Under the pieces are notes generated by a model that was not told where the DNA came from, did no database searches, and saw nothing but the letters and a program-made list of their open reading frames with translations. Source: Evernia prunastri (taxonomy: Eukaryota > Ascomycota > Lecanoromycetes > Lecanorales > Parmeliaceae). From it: 64,000 bases of DNA. The position numbers and the translations under genes were made by a program. Numbering within the stretch: position 1 is the first letter of the stretch; every line of letters starts with the position of its first letter. Below, piece by piece: positions 1 to 9,204 of the stretch. The stretch lies in the NCBI GenBank assembly GCA_003184365.1, contig NKYR01000051.1, forward strand, positions 1 to 64,000, given 5' to 3'.

Positions 1-561
1 CTCTTCGTTCTTTCGTTTGTTTCAAGAGGCTGCTGGCTCCTTCTTGAATGTCCTTGAGAGACTCCTGGAGTTCCGCCATATCAAGTGGAGTAGCCTCATC
101 TTCTGACCTCTCAACACCTTTTCCTCGTGCCATGTTGTCACTGTCTAGCACACTCGTTTCTTATCCGTTTGAGGTACCACGAAGACTGGTAATGCTTNTG
201 GGCGTTATGGATACCTGCATCTCGTTCTTCACGCAAGGTCTGGATCATTTCTAGAACGGGGATCACGTCTCTCTCTATAGACTGGGCCAGTTCTTCAGGT
301 GAGTTAATATCCCATGGATCCATAGCGGGATCAAGATTCTTTCCATCCTTTGGAATTACCGAAACTCTTCGTTCTTTCGTTTGTTTCAAGAGGCTGCTGG
401 CTCCTTCTTGAATGTCCTTGAGAGACTCCTGGAGTTCCGCCATATCAAGTGGAGTAGCCTCATCTTCTGAACTCTCAACACCTTTTCCTCGTGCCATGTT
501 GTCACTGTCTAGCACACTCGTTTCTTATCCGTTTGAGGTGCCACGAAGACTGGTAATGCTT
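1..561. repeat. Direct repeat of a LINE 5' region (1-197 and 365-561)
   Basis: Bases 1-197 recur at 365-561 with about two mismatches. Each copy holds, on the minus strand, the sequence just before and after the start of the LINE ORF1. The left copy is cut by the window edge and stops at an ambiguous base (N at 198). This looks like two LINE 5' ends in tandem, or an assembly join between two element copies. Confidence 0.8.
138..497 (-). mobile_element. LINE (Tad-like) ORF1 N-terminal fragment
   Basis: Starting at the ATG at 497 (minus strand), about 100 codons read as an acidic, helical protein beginning MARGKGVESSEDEATPLDMA. A coiled-coil-like stretch and an LREERDAGIHNA segment follow. The frame reaches the N at 198 and then runs into the repeated 5' region. 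It resembles the gag-like ORF1 N-terminus of fungal Tad-clade non-LTR retrotransposons, but I infer this from its style and from the LINE reverse transcriptase nearby; no RNA-binding knuckle is visible. It is truncated and not a host gene. Confidence 0.5.
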
Positions 562-1285
562 TGAATGGTGTTCTTTTGAATGGTAACAGCTTGATGGGTG
601 GTTTCTTGACTGCTTAAGGAAGAACGTCCAGGCGGAGTTGGATGCGGAGCGGAGAAAGAAGTCTTTGTTCTTTAATGAAGTTTGTTCTTTTTGTTAGGGG
701 GGTTGTTTGCACGAATGCTGGGGTGCTTGCACGTATGCAGCAGTACCTCCTCGTAAGGGGTTTTCCTTGTGGTCAACAAGTCCTAGCCACGAATGGTTCG
801 TTTTGCCCGTAGGTAGGCCACACCCGGATGCCCAATGATCTGACGTCGAAACGTCTTCACAACGGTCCCGATGACAATTTTCTTTTACTGTTCGCTTGTC
901 AGTACGAACGGAAGGGTGGATGATCTAGTTGTAGTGTCAGAACCGTGCCCAGAGTCAAGTCTAATGGGGGTAAATTGAATAAGACAACTAGATAAAGAGC
1001 GAATATGTACACAGGAGAAGAGCGCTTAAATACTAGGAAGAATCCCCGCTAGCCTATGTGATAATGAGAATGTGTCAATGACCAATAAATACTCTATGTG
1101 CCTGACACATAGCCATAAACACTCCCTTTGTACCTGACAGCTAGGGTACGTCCGTAACAAGACTCCCTCAATTATATCTCGAAATAACTTCGTAGCCGAC
1201 TCGGAATCAAAGCGCAGACACAATTGTTAGCCACTTAGCTAAAAAAGCTGGCCTCGAGGGTGTCTGCGCTTAACAGCCGCAGACA
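562..1285. other. Transposon-derived non-coding sequence
   Basis: No credible gene. This is probably the minus-strand LINE 5' UTR followed by remnants of another element. A 12-bp perfect inverted repeat (1210-1221 with 1260-1271, arms AAGCGCAGACAC) encloses a 38-nt loop. A further 7-bp palindrome at 1262-1284 shares the GTCTGCG core. CTAGTTGT at 925-932 is inverted at 984-991. Confidence 0.5.
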
Positions 1286-1822
1286 TTTTATTTGGGACTA
1301 TATCTAACAAAAGACGTACTAGATTCTCGAACGCTACGATATATATACTAATTGAAAGGATTTATACAGTCTAGAAAAGAAATAAAATCGTTATCGTTCT
1401 ATTTTTAGACGTTTTAGACGCGTTTAATAACGTCTTTTACGAGAGATTAATATACAATTTAAAGAAAAGACGAATGTTTATAAATTTAGTGAAATATCTA
1501 ATCAGCTTCGTAAGTAAACGAAGTACGAAACTTCGTCTTTTAGATCAAAGTATCGACTAACAGATAAAAATTAATATATTATAAAGATTATCGCTGTTTC
1601 TTATTCTATATCTATTCTATAACGCGAATCTTATCGATTTATTAATCGTAATAGACGCGTAAATCGCTGAATATATTAACGATATAGCGACACTTCAAAC
1701 GATATTGATATTTAAAAAAAACTATACGACTTTAGAGATAAATTATTAAGTCACTCTCGACTGAGTAAGAAAATACGTTTCGATATTCGTTTCAATTAAA
1801 TATTAGCTTATTTACTTTATAA
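1286..1822. repeat. AT-rich RIP-mutated repeat relic
   Basis: Strongly AT-rich, dominated by TpA, with few CpA/TpG and many surviving CpG (TCGA, ACGT, TTCG). That is the footprint of repeat-induced point mutation at CpA. No open frame survives and the original element is not recognisable by eye. Confidence 0.7.
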
Positions 1823-1827
1823 GAAAG

Positions 1828-2092
1828 TGTCACGGTGTGAAGTCAGCCCAGCTTCCAGCCCAGATCTGGTCTAGATCTAGCCTAGTCAGCAAAGGGTTGC
1901 TGGAATCCCATTTCCACTGTTGTATATGCGACGGTTATGCGATAGCCGTGTTGGCTTTCGTCTGATCCTATATAGGGGCGCTGAGCGCCCACTTTCCACT
2001 TTCCTTCCTGGTCTTTCGTCTTGTAAATAGACCTGACCCTACCAGACCAAGTATACCAAGTGGTAGTCCTAGCCTAGCCTCGTTCCTTGACA
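1828..2092 (+). repeat. Solo-LTR-like element, copy A (265 bp)
   Basis: The element starts TGTCACGG and ends CCTTGACA (TG..CA, inverted TGTCA/TGACA termini). It is 265 bp long and almost identical, in reverse orientation, to 4233-4497; I saw two differences by eye. It is flanked on the left by GAAAG (1823-1827). It carries few RIP-type changes compared with the AT-rich DNA around it, so it is probably young. Without an internal region it is best read as a solo LTR, though a MITE-like element is possible. Confidence 0.75.
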
Positions 2093-2282
2093 ATTTATAA
2101 AATCTATGCGATAGCCGACGATCTAGGCGACAGCCCCTTAAGGGCTGCTCGCATCCCCCGTTCTTTCTTGTTTCCTCATCTTTCGTCTTGGAATTCTACC
2201 TAGTCCTAGCCATAGAGAATGAGATTCCTCTTATCAAGCCTCGTTCCCTGACATAGTCCTAGCCTAGCCTCGTTCCTTGACA
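2064..2282 (+). repeat. Nested LTR fragment with 29-bp duplication
   Basis: Bases 2101-2253 match the last 153 bp of the solo LTR at 5949-6133 with a few differences. They are followed at 2254-2282 by an exact second copy of the last 29 bp of copy A (2064-2092). The simplest reading is insertion or gene conversion of a related LTR inside the end of copy A. TTCTT follows directly at 2283-2287. Confidence 0.65.
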
Positions 2283-2287
2283 TTCTT

Positions 2288-2776
2288 CTATCGTCAGACA
2301 TAAAAAGAGCGTTAAGATTGTCTATAATTATTATTAATGTTAGTTATTTCAGAACGTCGAGAAGATCTATTTTATTTTAGAATCGATAATCTTGACTACG
2401 AAATTTTTTTATCGAGATCTTCTTATAAAAGTCTTCGTCGTTATATCATATCGTAATAATTAAATATATAACTATTCTTCTCGATGTGAGTAGCATCTAA
2501 ATTATAATCGTTAGACGTCTTAATATATATTTCTTCGGAAATAGATTTGCGAAGTTTGAAAGTTCGTTTATTTTCGTGATATATACGAACTCGTCGAGTA
2601 TTAAAACGTATTATTTCGTCTTTGTGAGATTACGAATAAAAACTATAACATTAAAGTGAAGATTTTCGACTCGACGTCTCACGCTGAAGTCTAACGTTTT
2701 TACGAGAGTTACGTAGTTTCTATAGTTACTCTCGAAGAAAGCTAAAAATGCGTCTTAAAGATTCTCAATTAGCTGC
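2288..2776. repeat. AT-rich RIP-mutated repeat relic
   Basis: TpA-rich, CpA-poor and CpG-retaining sequence without reading frames, like 1286-1822. It borders the truncated 5' end of the LINE fragment. Confidence 0.6.
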
Positions 2777-4074
2777 GTGAAGGCAAATCTACCCGTGCAG
2801 GTTGGGGGATTTGTTGACGATATACACTTGCTGGCTTACAGCGAAAGCACAGAAGCCAATTGCGTCAATCTGGAAAAGGCGCACAATCTCTGCTTAAAAT
2901 GGGCTGCAACTCATGGAGCGTCGTTCGCTCCACAGAAATATGAGCTGCTTCATATGTCTCGAACCCCAAAGAAGTTCAATATGAAGATGGCAATAAATTT
3001 TGACAATACAGTCATAGAACCAGAAGCGAATATCAGAGTTCTGGGCCTGCAAGTCGACTCAAAGCTGAGATGGGGACCCCACATAGCTCAACTCAAAGCC
3101 AAATCAACAAATCAAGGCCGCGCGATCAAATGCCTCGCGGGATCGACATGGGGAGCCACCTTTCAAAAGTGCAGATTGGTATACAATGCAGTAATGAGGC
3201 CAATGTTGACCCTTGCGGCCTCAATCTGGCATCAACCAAGGGGCACTTCAGAGGCCACCAAGAGTCATATAAAAAGGCTAGCAATCATTCAAAATGACTG
3301 CTTACGAACCGTTCTCGGTGCATTCAAAGCTACCCCAGTACCAGTTTTGGAGGCGGAAGCGGCAATTGCACCAATAGAAATCCAGCTTGACCGACTAGTG
3401 ATGCAACAACAGGCCAGTGGTGGGATTCATCTGGTAACGCAGGAGGGAAACATGCACATATGGAACAAACTGCAAGGCAAAAAGAAGAAGAAACGACTGA
3501 TACCGCCGTCCCCGGCAAAAGAGAAAGAGNCGAAACGCTGAGTGCTCATGCGGCTGGAGAAAACAGACGGTCAAACACATATTACTGTTCTGCCCGGAAC
3601 TGGCGAAAGAGAGAAGAGAACTCATTGAACAAGTCGGCACGTCAGATTATCGACAAATCTTGACACAGAAGCACGGAATACGCGCTGCCGCACGATGGAT
3701 GATCAAAATAGGACGTCTCGATCAATTCTCGCTGGCCCAAGAGCAATTGGCTCGGTCCAAATTACCGCTAGGACTAGACAAAGAAACCAAAAACAAGAAA
3801 AAGGGTAAGGAGAAGAGGGGAAGCAAAAAGAAGGCATAGAAGGAGACAATCACGGAAACAATAGCGGCAGACTGAAAGAGAACGGAAGTGACAGTGGTTT
3901 GTGGCAACAACTTGACAGTCAAAGACTAAGAGTTGACAACAATGATAACACGAGAGGATAAGTTGAAGTTTTTGTCCGAAAGGTTTCTTCAGCGCTACAA
4001 ATATTCGAGGAACTCCCTGATTAGTAAAGTAGTTTACTAGATAGGCGTATTAAGCAATCAATCAATCAATCAAT
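2777..4074 (+). mobile_element. 5'-truncated LINE: reverse transcriptase C-terminal half, zinc knuckle and (AATC)n tail
   Basis: An open frame at 2777-3529 encodes the C-terminal part of a non-LTR reverse transcriptase. It has the active-site variant GGFVDDIHLL (FVDD in place of YADD) and then the LGLQVDSKLRWGPHI thumb motif typical of fungal Tad-clade LINEs. At the N at 3530 the frame shifts, and the next frame (3531-3839) gives CSCGWRK..TVKHILLFC, the CCHC-like knuckle, and a Lys-rich C-terminus ending at 3839. About 215 nt of 3' UTR leads to (AATC)n at 4056-4074. The copy is dead: it has lost its 5' end and has a frame break at the ambiguous base. Unlike its surroundings it is barely RIP-mutated. 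Confidence 0.85.
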
Positions 4075-4079
4075 AATAT

Positions 4080-4227
4080 CTTTTAGATATTTTATTTGAT
4101 CGCTTTATATAAAAGCGTTATCGAAAAGTATTTCTAGATATTTGATTACACTTTTGAAACTTAATTTGCTATCGTTCGATAGTGTAATTATTTATATCGT
4201 GATTTATGAATCTTTTTATCTTTCTTT
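4080..4227. repeat. AT-rich RIP-type DNA ending in a TTTC microsatellite
   Basis: TpA-rich remnant ending in three TTTC units directly before the second LTR copy. No gene. Confidence 0.5.
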
Positions 4228-4232
4228 CTTTC

Positions 4233-4497
4233 TGTCAAGGAACGAGGCTAGGCTAGGACTACCACTTGGTATACTTGGTCTGGTAGGGTCAGGTCTATTT
4301 ACAAGACGAAAGACAAGGAAGGAAAGTGGAAAGTGGGCGCTCAGCGCCCCTATATAGGATCAGACGAAAGCCAACACGGCTATCGCATAACCGTCGCATA
4401 TACAACAGTGGAAATGGGATTCCAGCAACCCTTTGCTGACTAGGCTAGATCTAGACTAGATCTGGGCTGGAAGCTGGGCTGACTTCACACCGTGACA
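4233..4497 (-). repeat. Solo-LTR-like element, copy B (265 bp, inverted)
   Basis: Reverse-complement partner of 1828-2092, also 265 bp, with TGTCA and TGACA ends. Its outer flanks are CTTTC (4228-4232) and AAGAA (4498-4502), which do not match each other. Each does match, after complementing, a flank of copy A. One of the differences from copy A is a CpA-to-TpA change, the RIP type. Confidence 0.8.
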
Positions 4498-4502
4498 AAG
4501 AA

Positions 4503-5596
4503 TAAATAAAATATAGATTATTTTCTAAATAGCGATACGTCGAAAATAATAATATTAACTCAATGATATAACGAAGAAAGAACTTTTAAACTAATATTCG
4601 AATCTTATTTCGTCTTTCACGAGAAAGTTTCGAAAGTATAAATCGTCTTTTTTAGAATAATTATAGAGATATCTCATAGATAAAGCGATAGCGTTCTCGA
4701 AGATTTTTATGGATAAAAAACTTTATAAATACGAGACGCGAAGATAAATAAATATCGACTCGTTAAGTCGTTAGATTATCAAAATTTAAGATTAAACGAT
4801 CGCTTATTTTTCTATCAAAATTCTCGTCGCGAAACTTCGCAAATTAGTGTAATAGAAGCATAACTTCATCGCAAGTGATCTCTACAGTCTCTAATAAAAT
4901 ATCAATAATCGTCTTCGCTTCTAAAGTATCTTTCTCAATAACACTTAGATTCTTTATAATAACACTTACTTTTATCTTTATAACACTTATTATATATATA
5001 TTTAACGAAAGCTCTATCGCTTAATTTATTAATATTTTCACGACGAAAAAATTATACAAAGTATAAAAGAAGAAAATAGAAGAATAAGTTTTAGTATTGA
5101 GATATATTCTTCGCGAGATTATAATACGATTAAAAACGAAGATATATTGAAAAGTAATAATCTTTTGAAACTTCGATATTCAGCGAGCGATATCTATCGA
5201 TTATTGAAATAATACGATACTTTCGTTCTAAAGAAGCATTTTTCTAAACGATAATCTCTTTAGTTTACTTCAAGATTATAAAATATACTAAAAAGATATT
5301 TTATATCTAAGTATTAGATCGTGAGATTTATCAGAGATCTCTACGAAATAAGCTGATATCTTTTTATATTTAACGATAACGCGCGTATTATCGAGAAGAA
5401 ATTAAGAAGAAAGCTTTCGAGTAAAGATATTTCGATACTTCTTAGAATACTCGCATAAATAATTATAATCGAAAGCTATATAAACGAGCGCTTAATTCTT
5501 TTAATATAATACGAAATCGATAACGAGTATTCGAAATTTATATTTCATTACGAAACTCAACACGACTATATACAGCTCAACGATATCGATATTAAT
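4503..5596. repeat. AT-rich RIP-mutated repeat relic (1.1 kb)
   Basis: Long stretch of TpA-rich, CpA-depleted sequence with frequent CpG left intact and stop codons in all frames. The original element cannot be recognised by eye. Confidence 0.7.
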
Positions 5597-5737
5597 GAAA
5601 TTGTTGAATAATGAGGTACAATATGACTTGATTTATTACACTAAGGAGTAGGAACATCTATGGACTACGAGAGATGGAAATACTTCCGCCAAGCCACTAA
5701 CGGGGTAGGGCTGACTGCCACTATTTCCAACAGAAAT
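5597..5737. repeat. Solo LTR (131 bp) with 5-bp target duplication GAAAT
   Basis: Element 5602-5732 begins TGTTGAATAA and ends TTTCCAACA, so it has TG..CA ends with a 5-bp terminal inverted repeat. GAAAT is present immediately before (5597-5601) and after (5733-5737), a perfect 5-bp target-site duplication. Its interior is of normal base composition inside an AT-rich block, so it inserted after most of the RIP, or escaped RIP because it is short. Confidence 0.75.
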
Positions 5738-5943
5738 TATGAAATAACTCGAAGATGCGATTCGAATAGACGATTTTTTCTATATGCATTACAACTTCGA
5801 GCATATAGACTTACGACTTTAAAGACTTAGACGAATTATAAGCGACTTTTAGACGAAAGAATATCTAGTCTGAAAAGATGAAAGATTTATATTATTAACG
5901 ATAATAGTGATAAAATAAGAATACGATAATAATAATATTCTCG
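5738..5943. repeat. AT-rich RIP-mutated repeat relic
   Basis: Same composition as 4503-5596, of which it is the interrupted continuation. No coding potential seen. Confidence 0.5.
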
Positions 5944-6138
5944 AGAGCTGTCATGGTGTGGATCTCAGTCTAGTCAGGTTAATCTATGCGATAGCCGACG
6001 ATCTAGGCGACAGCCCCTTAAGGGCTGCTCGCATCCTCCGTTCTTTCTTGTTTCCTCATCTTTCGTCTTGGCCTTTACCTTAGTCCTAGCCATAGAGAAT
6101 GAGATTCCTCTTATCAAGCCTCGTTCCCTGACAAGAGC
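5944..6138 (+). repeat. Solo LTR (185 bp) with 5-bp target duplication AGAGC
   Basis: Element 5949-6133 starts TGTCATGG and ends TCCCTGACA. The 5 bp before it (5944-5948) and after it (6134-6138) are both AGAGC, a perfect target-site duplication. It shares its termini and several internal blocks with the 265-bp LTRs, so it is a shorter subfamily of the same element. Its last 153 bp recur inside the composite at 2101-2253. Confidence 0.85.
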
Positions 6139-6791
6139 TTAAAATAAGCCTGAAGTCTCATGAGTAAAATATACTTCTTAATAAAATATTCGAGAGTAGA
6201 GACTCTTATGAGAATTTCGAGACGATACGAAAAATTCAATAATTATTTATTGTTCGAGCAAGAGTTCGAAGTCTCTTTGAGCGAAAGAGATTTTTTGTTT
6301 TTGACGAGCGTTTGCTTTCAAGACGTAATGTATTTTTTATCTTATGAAAATAGAGAGCTCTTTTCAGCGGAGTATTGAGAGATCGTGAAATTTCGAAGAC
6401 TCATGAAGTTTTAAAAGCTTATTATCATCATCGTGTAGAGGAGTTGGATTTCAAAATGGAAGATTTTAGATAGCGTATGCATCCATCTCGGGGATGAGAG
6501 CCTCGGAAGACGATGCTTCTGACTGGGCCTTAGATGCCTGTGAAGCCCTCTGCGGGGTAATTCGTATGGTGTCCAGTATGACTTAATCAATCAATCAATC
6601 AATCAATCAACCCTCCATAACGGGTTCATTCGAATCGCCCAAGCTTCTCCTCTAGCTGAAGCCACTCGTATATATTCTTAGCTTCTACAGCGACTTCGGT
6701 CGAGACACACATAGCGCAAGAAATACTACTGCCTCAGGTCTGCCACTACATATATTCTCACAGCGGCCTCCACCCCATCAGCCCTTCTACC
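6139..6791. repeat. RIP relic, second LINE 3' end with (AATC)n tail, and SDR promoter
   Basis: 6139-6450 is AT-rich degraded sequence. From about 6450 normal composition returns and leads into (AATC)n at 6585-6610, the same tail motif as the LINE at 4056-4074, so this looks like the 3' end of another, differently derived LINE. 6612-6791 is the short promoter and 5' leader of the next gene. Confidence 0.5.
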
Positions 6792-8173
6792 ATGCCTCCG
6801 AACTTCGACGGCAAGCCTCTAGCCATTCCTCCTGGCTCCACTGTACTCGTCACAGGCGTCAATGGCTTCATTGGAAGCCATGTCGCCGACCAACTCATCC
6901 AAGCCGGCTACCTGGTGCGGGGTACAAGCAGAGACAAAACCAAAACTGCCTGGATGACCGAGATATTTGACAAAAAGTACGGCGAGGGTAAATTTGAAGC
7001 TGTTGTAGTAAAAGACATGGCAGAAAGTGGCGCCTTTGATGAGGCTTGTAGAGGTACACTGCGGGTTTCGCGGATGGCAGTGGATCACACTGAAAAGAAA
7101 ATTGTGTAGGCGTCTCCGGAGTGGCTCATGTGGCTTCGATCCTCACTTTCGACCCTGACCCCAACAAGGTCATACCGGCGGTAGTAAACGGAGCCGTGAA
7201 TGTAGCTGCCTCTGCTGCCAAGCAAAGTTCCGTCAAACGCTTCGTCTATACGTCATCTTCTTCTGCAATAACAGGACCAAAACCCAATGTTGAGTTCACG
7301 ATCAGTACCGACAATTGGAACGAAGAGGCTGTCGAGGCAGCCTGGAAGCCTCCTCCATATGAAGCCGAAAGAGCATGGCCAGTGTATGGAGCGAGCAAAA
7401 CGCAGGTCTGGCGCCGTAATTTCCTTCTCAGTACTCCAAACTGCGCCTTGAAACACGTCACGAGTGAAAGAATCGATCTCGCCGTCGAGAATTCCCCAAG
7501 CTCGACACGCAACGCACAGCCCGGCTTCATGTAAACATGCTGACTATGAATTGATCTAGGCAGAAAAGGAAATGTGGAAATTTGTGAGAGAACATAGTCC
7601 GGGCTTCGTCCTGAACGCTGTATTGCCAAACGCCAACATGGGGGAGATCCTTGGTGATAAGCAGCCCGCATCCACGGGAGAATGGGTTAAAAGTATCTAC
7701 AATGGGAACTTTGACTCTGTTAAGGATTTACCTCCACAATGGAGTAAGCTATCCTTTTATTTTTGGCCTTCTTACTGATACCATGCTTGGTGTCGTAAGG
7801 CACTTTAGAAGCCTAGAGTGACTTCGAATATTGTATACAGGCTTGAAATTTCATTTGAAGAAGGTCGTGCTAAGCTATGCTTATAGTGGTCAATGTGAAA
7901 GATACAGCACGACTTCATGTTGCAGCACTTCTAAATCCAGAAGTCGAGAATGAGCGGATACTGGCTTTCGCATACCCTTACAATTGGAACGAAATCCTGG
8001 CCATTTTGCGGAAAATCCAGCCCGAGAAGAAGTTTCCGACGGATATTGAGGATGAGCCGCGAGATTTGAGCAACTTGGATAATTCGAGAGGAGCTGCGCT
8101 ATTGAAAGCTTTTGGCCGACCCGGATTCACCGGCCTCGAAGAAACGGTCCGAGAAAATGTTGCAGGTCTTTAG
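6792..8173 (+). CDS. Extended SDR: NAD(P)-dependent aldehyde/ketone reductase (dihydroflavonol-reductase-like)
   Basis: Four exons, 6792-7053, 7110-7405, 7560-7743 and 7887-8173, join in frame to 342 aa. The Rossmann motif TGVNGFIG lies at residues 21-28 and the catalytic YxxxK (YGASK) at 180-184, after a Ser-rich SSSS at about 136-139. The order and length (~340 aa) fit fungal NADPH-dependent aldehyde reductases of the epimerase/dihydroflavonol-4-reductase group. These cytosolic enzymes reduce aldehydes or ketones; the substrate cannot be told from sequence. Introns are 56, 154 and 143 nt with GT..AG borders, and each junction rebuilds a conserved stretch (ACRG/VSGVAH, ASKTQ/AEKEMW, PPQW/MVNVKDTARLH). 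It stands alone beside the transposon region and no linked pathway gene is evident. Confidence 0.88.
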
Positions 8174-8643
8174 CCGCAGGCTCAGTACTTCACCTAGTCA
8201 GTCTCTAGTTCTAGTCATGTTTGCTTCCGGCTCTTCGACACGTTCTTTATCTCACCGAAGTATCGTACATAATTTGGTGTGGCGCAGAATATTTTGGTTC
8301 AACTAGTGAGTGTGGACTATCTAATGACTTATGATCAATATGTCACGTCCTCTGCCAGACAATCTCGTCATTCATTCTGGAAGCGCTGAAGACCAGCAGC
8401 CGGTCCAGGCGCTTGTGGTATCTCTTCAATAGTCCATGTTTCGATGTCGCTTCAATAGGTTTCAAGTGTGCCAGTGGTGCGCTTCCTCAATTCGCGCGAA
8501 TCGCCGAGTCGATTTCTCTGACGTGTGCGTGCCGAACCCAAAGTCTTCTTGTTCCTGTTGGGGAAACGTATCATATCCTCTATATTCGCTCTACCCTGCT
8601 GCCTTCTCTACATTGTCCCCGCCTTTGCTAAACATTCGTCGCA
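8174..8643. other. Intergenic, promoter of the secreted protein gene
   Basis: No gene seen. The last 100 bp are pyrimidine-rich, as is common ahead of fungal start codons. Confidence 0.4.
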
Positions 8644-9204
8644 ATGAGGACCTACAAGGCAGCAGTGATCCTCGTCCTATTTCAGCTATGCCTTGTTTTC
8701 GCAGCATCGCCTCCTAATTCCCTCAGTCTTACCAATCCTAACCTCACATCTGTGTCCAACTGGACGCTTCCGCAACCCCTAAAGTACGTTCACCCCATTG
8801 GTACTTCGACGCTTGGGACTGATGCAATCTCGAGCAGCGTGCTACCGCCAGACCCATATCTATATAGAGTACCCCAGTCGTCGCAATCCATCACATTCTC
8901 CCGCTATTCCAGGACCCTCAGGCGCGAGGACGTACAAGCATGCTTACTAGAAGCGGCGTTGGAAGTCATCAAGGAAATCAACCGCGACGACGGACCGGTG
9001 GATAGGAACGAGGTCCAGACCAGCTCTGGCCATGCATTATTGATCCTCCACCCCGATCCGAGACTGACGTGGAGAATGTGGGGGACGACGATAGTTGGCA
9101 TCAACAATTTTTTGACCATCTTCGAGTTTGTGGACTGCGACTTTGAGATTGACATAATTGGATATTCGTCTACATTTGGGACGGGCCTCTTGGTCTATCA
9201 TTAA
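8644..9204 (+). CDS. Small secreted protein of unknown function
   Basis: A single-exon frame of 186 aa from an ATG with A at -3 (CGCAATGAGG). Residues 1-20 form a signal peptide (Lys/Arg near the start, hydrophobic core VILVLFQLCLVFA, then Ala-Ser-Pro). The mature part is Ser/Pro-rich at first with N-glycosylation sequons (NLTS, NWTL), then a more folded region with only two or three Cys, ending hydrophobic. I do not recognise a domain. Length and layout resemble the lineage-specific secreted proteins of plant-associated ascomycetes, so an effector-like role is possible but only inferred. The plus-strand gene stands between the SDR gene and a gene-free 1.9 kb. Confidence 0.7.
   Translation: MRTYKAAVILVLFQLCLVFAASPPNSLSLTNPNLTSVSNWTLPQPLKYVHPIGTSTLGTDAISSSVLPPDPYLYRVPQSSQSITFSRYSRTLRREDVQACLLEAALEVIKEINRDDGPVDRNEVQTSSGHALLILHPDPRLTWRMWGTTIVGINNFLTIFEFVDCDFEIDIIGYSSTFGTGLLVYH

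Noticed and set aside
1823..4502. One large DNA transposon with 265-bp terminal inverted repeats
   Set aside because: The contents are a LINE fragment and RIP-mutated DNA with no transposase, and the flanking 5-mers match in the crossed pattern expected of two separate LTRs, not of one insertion.
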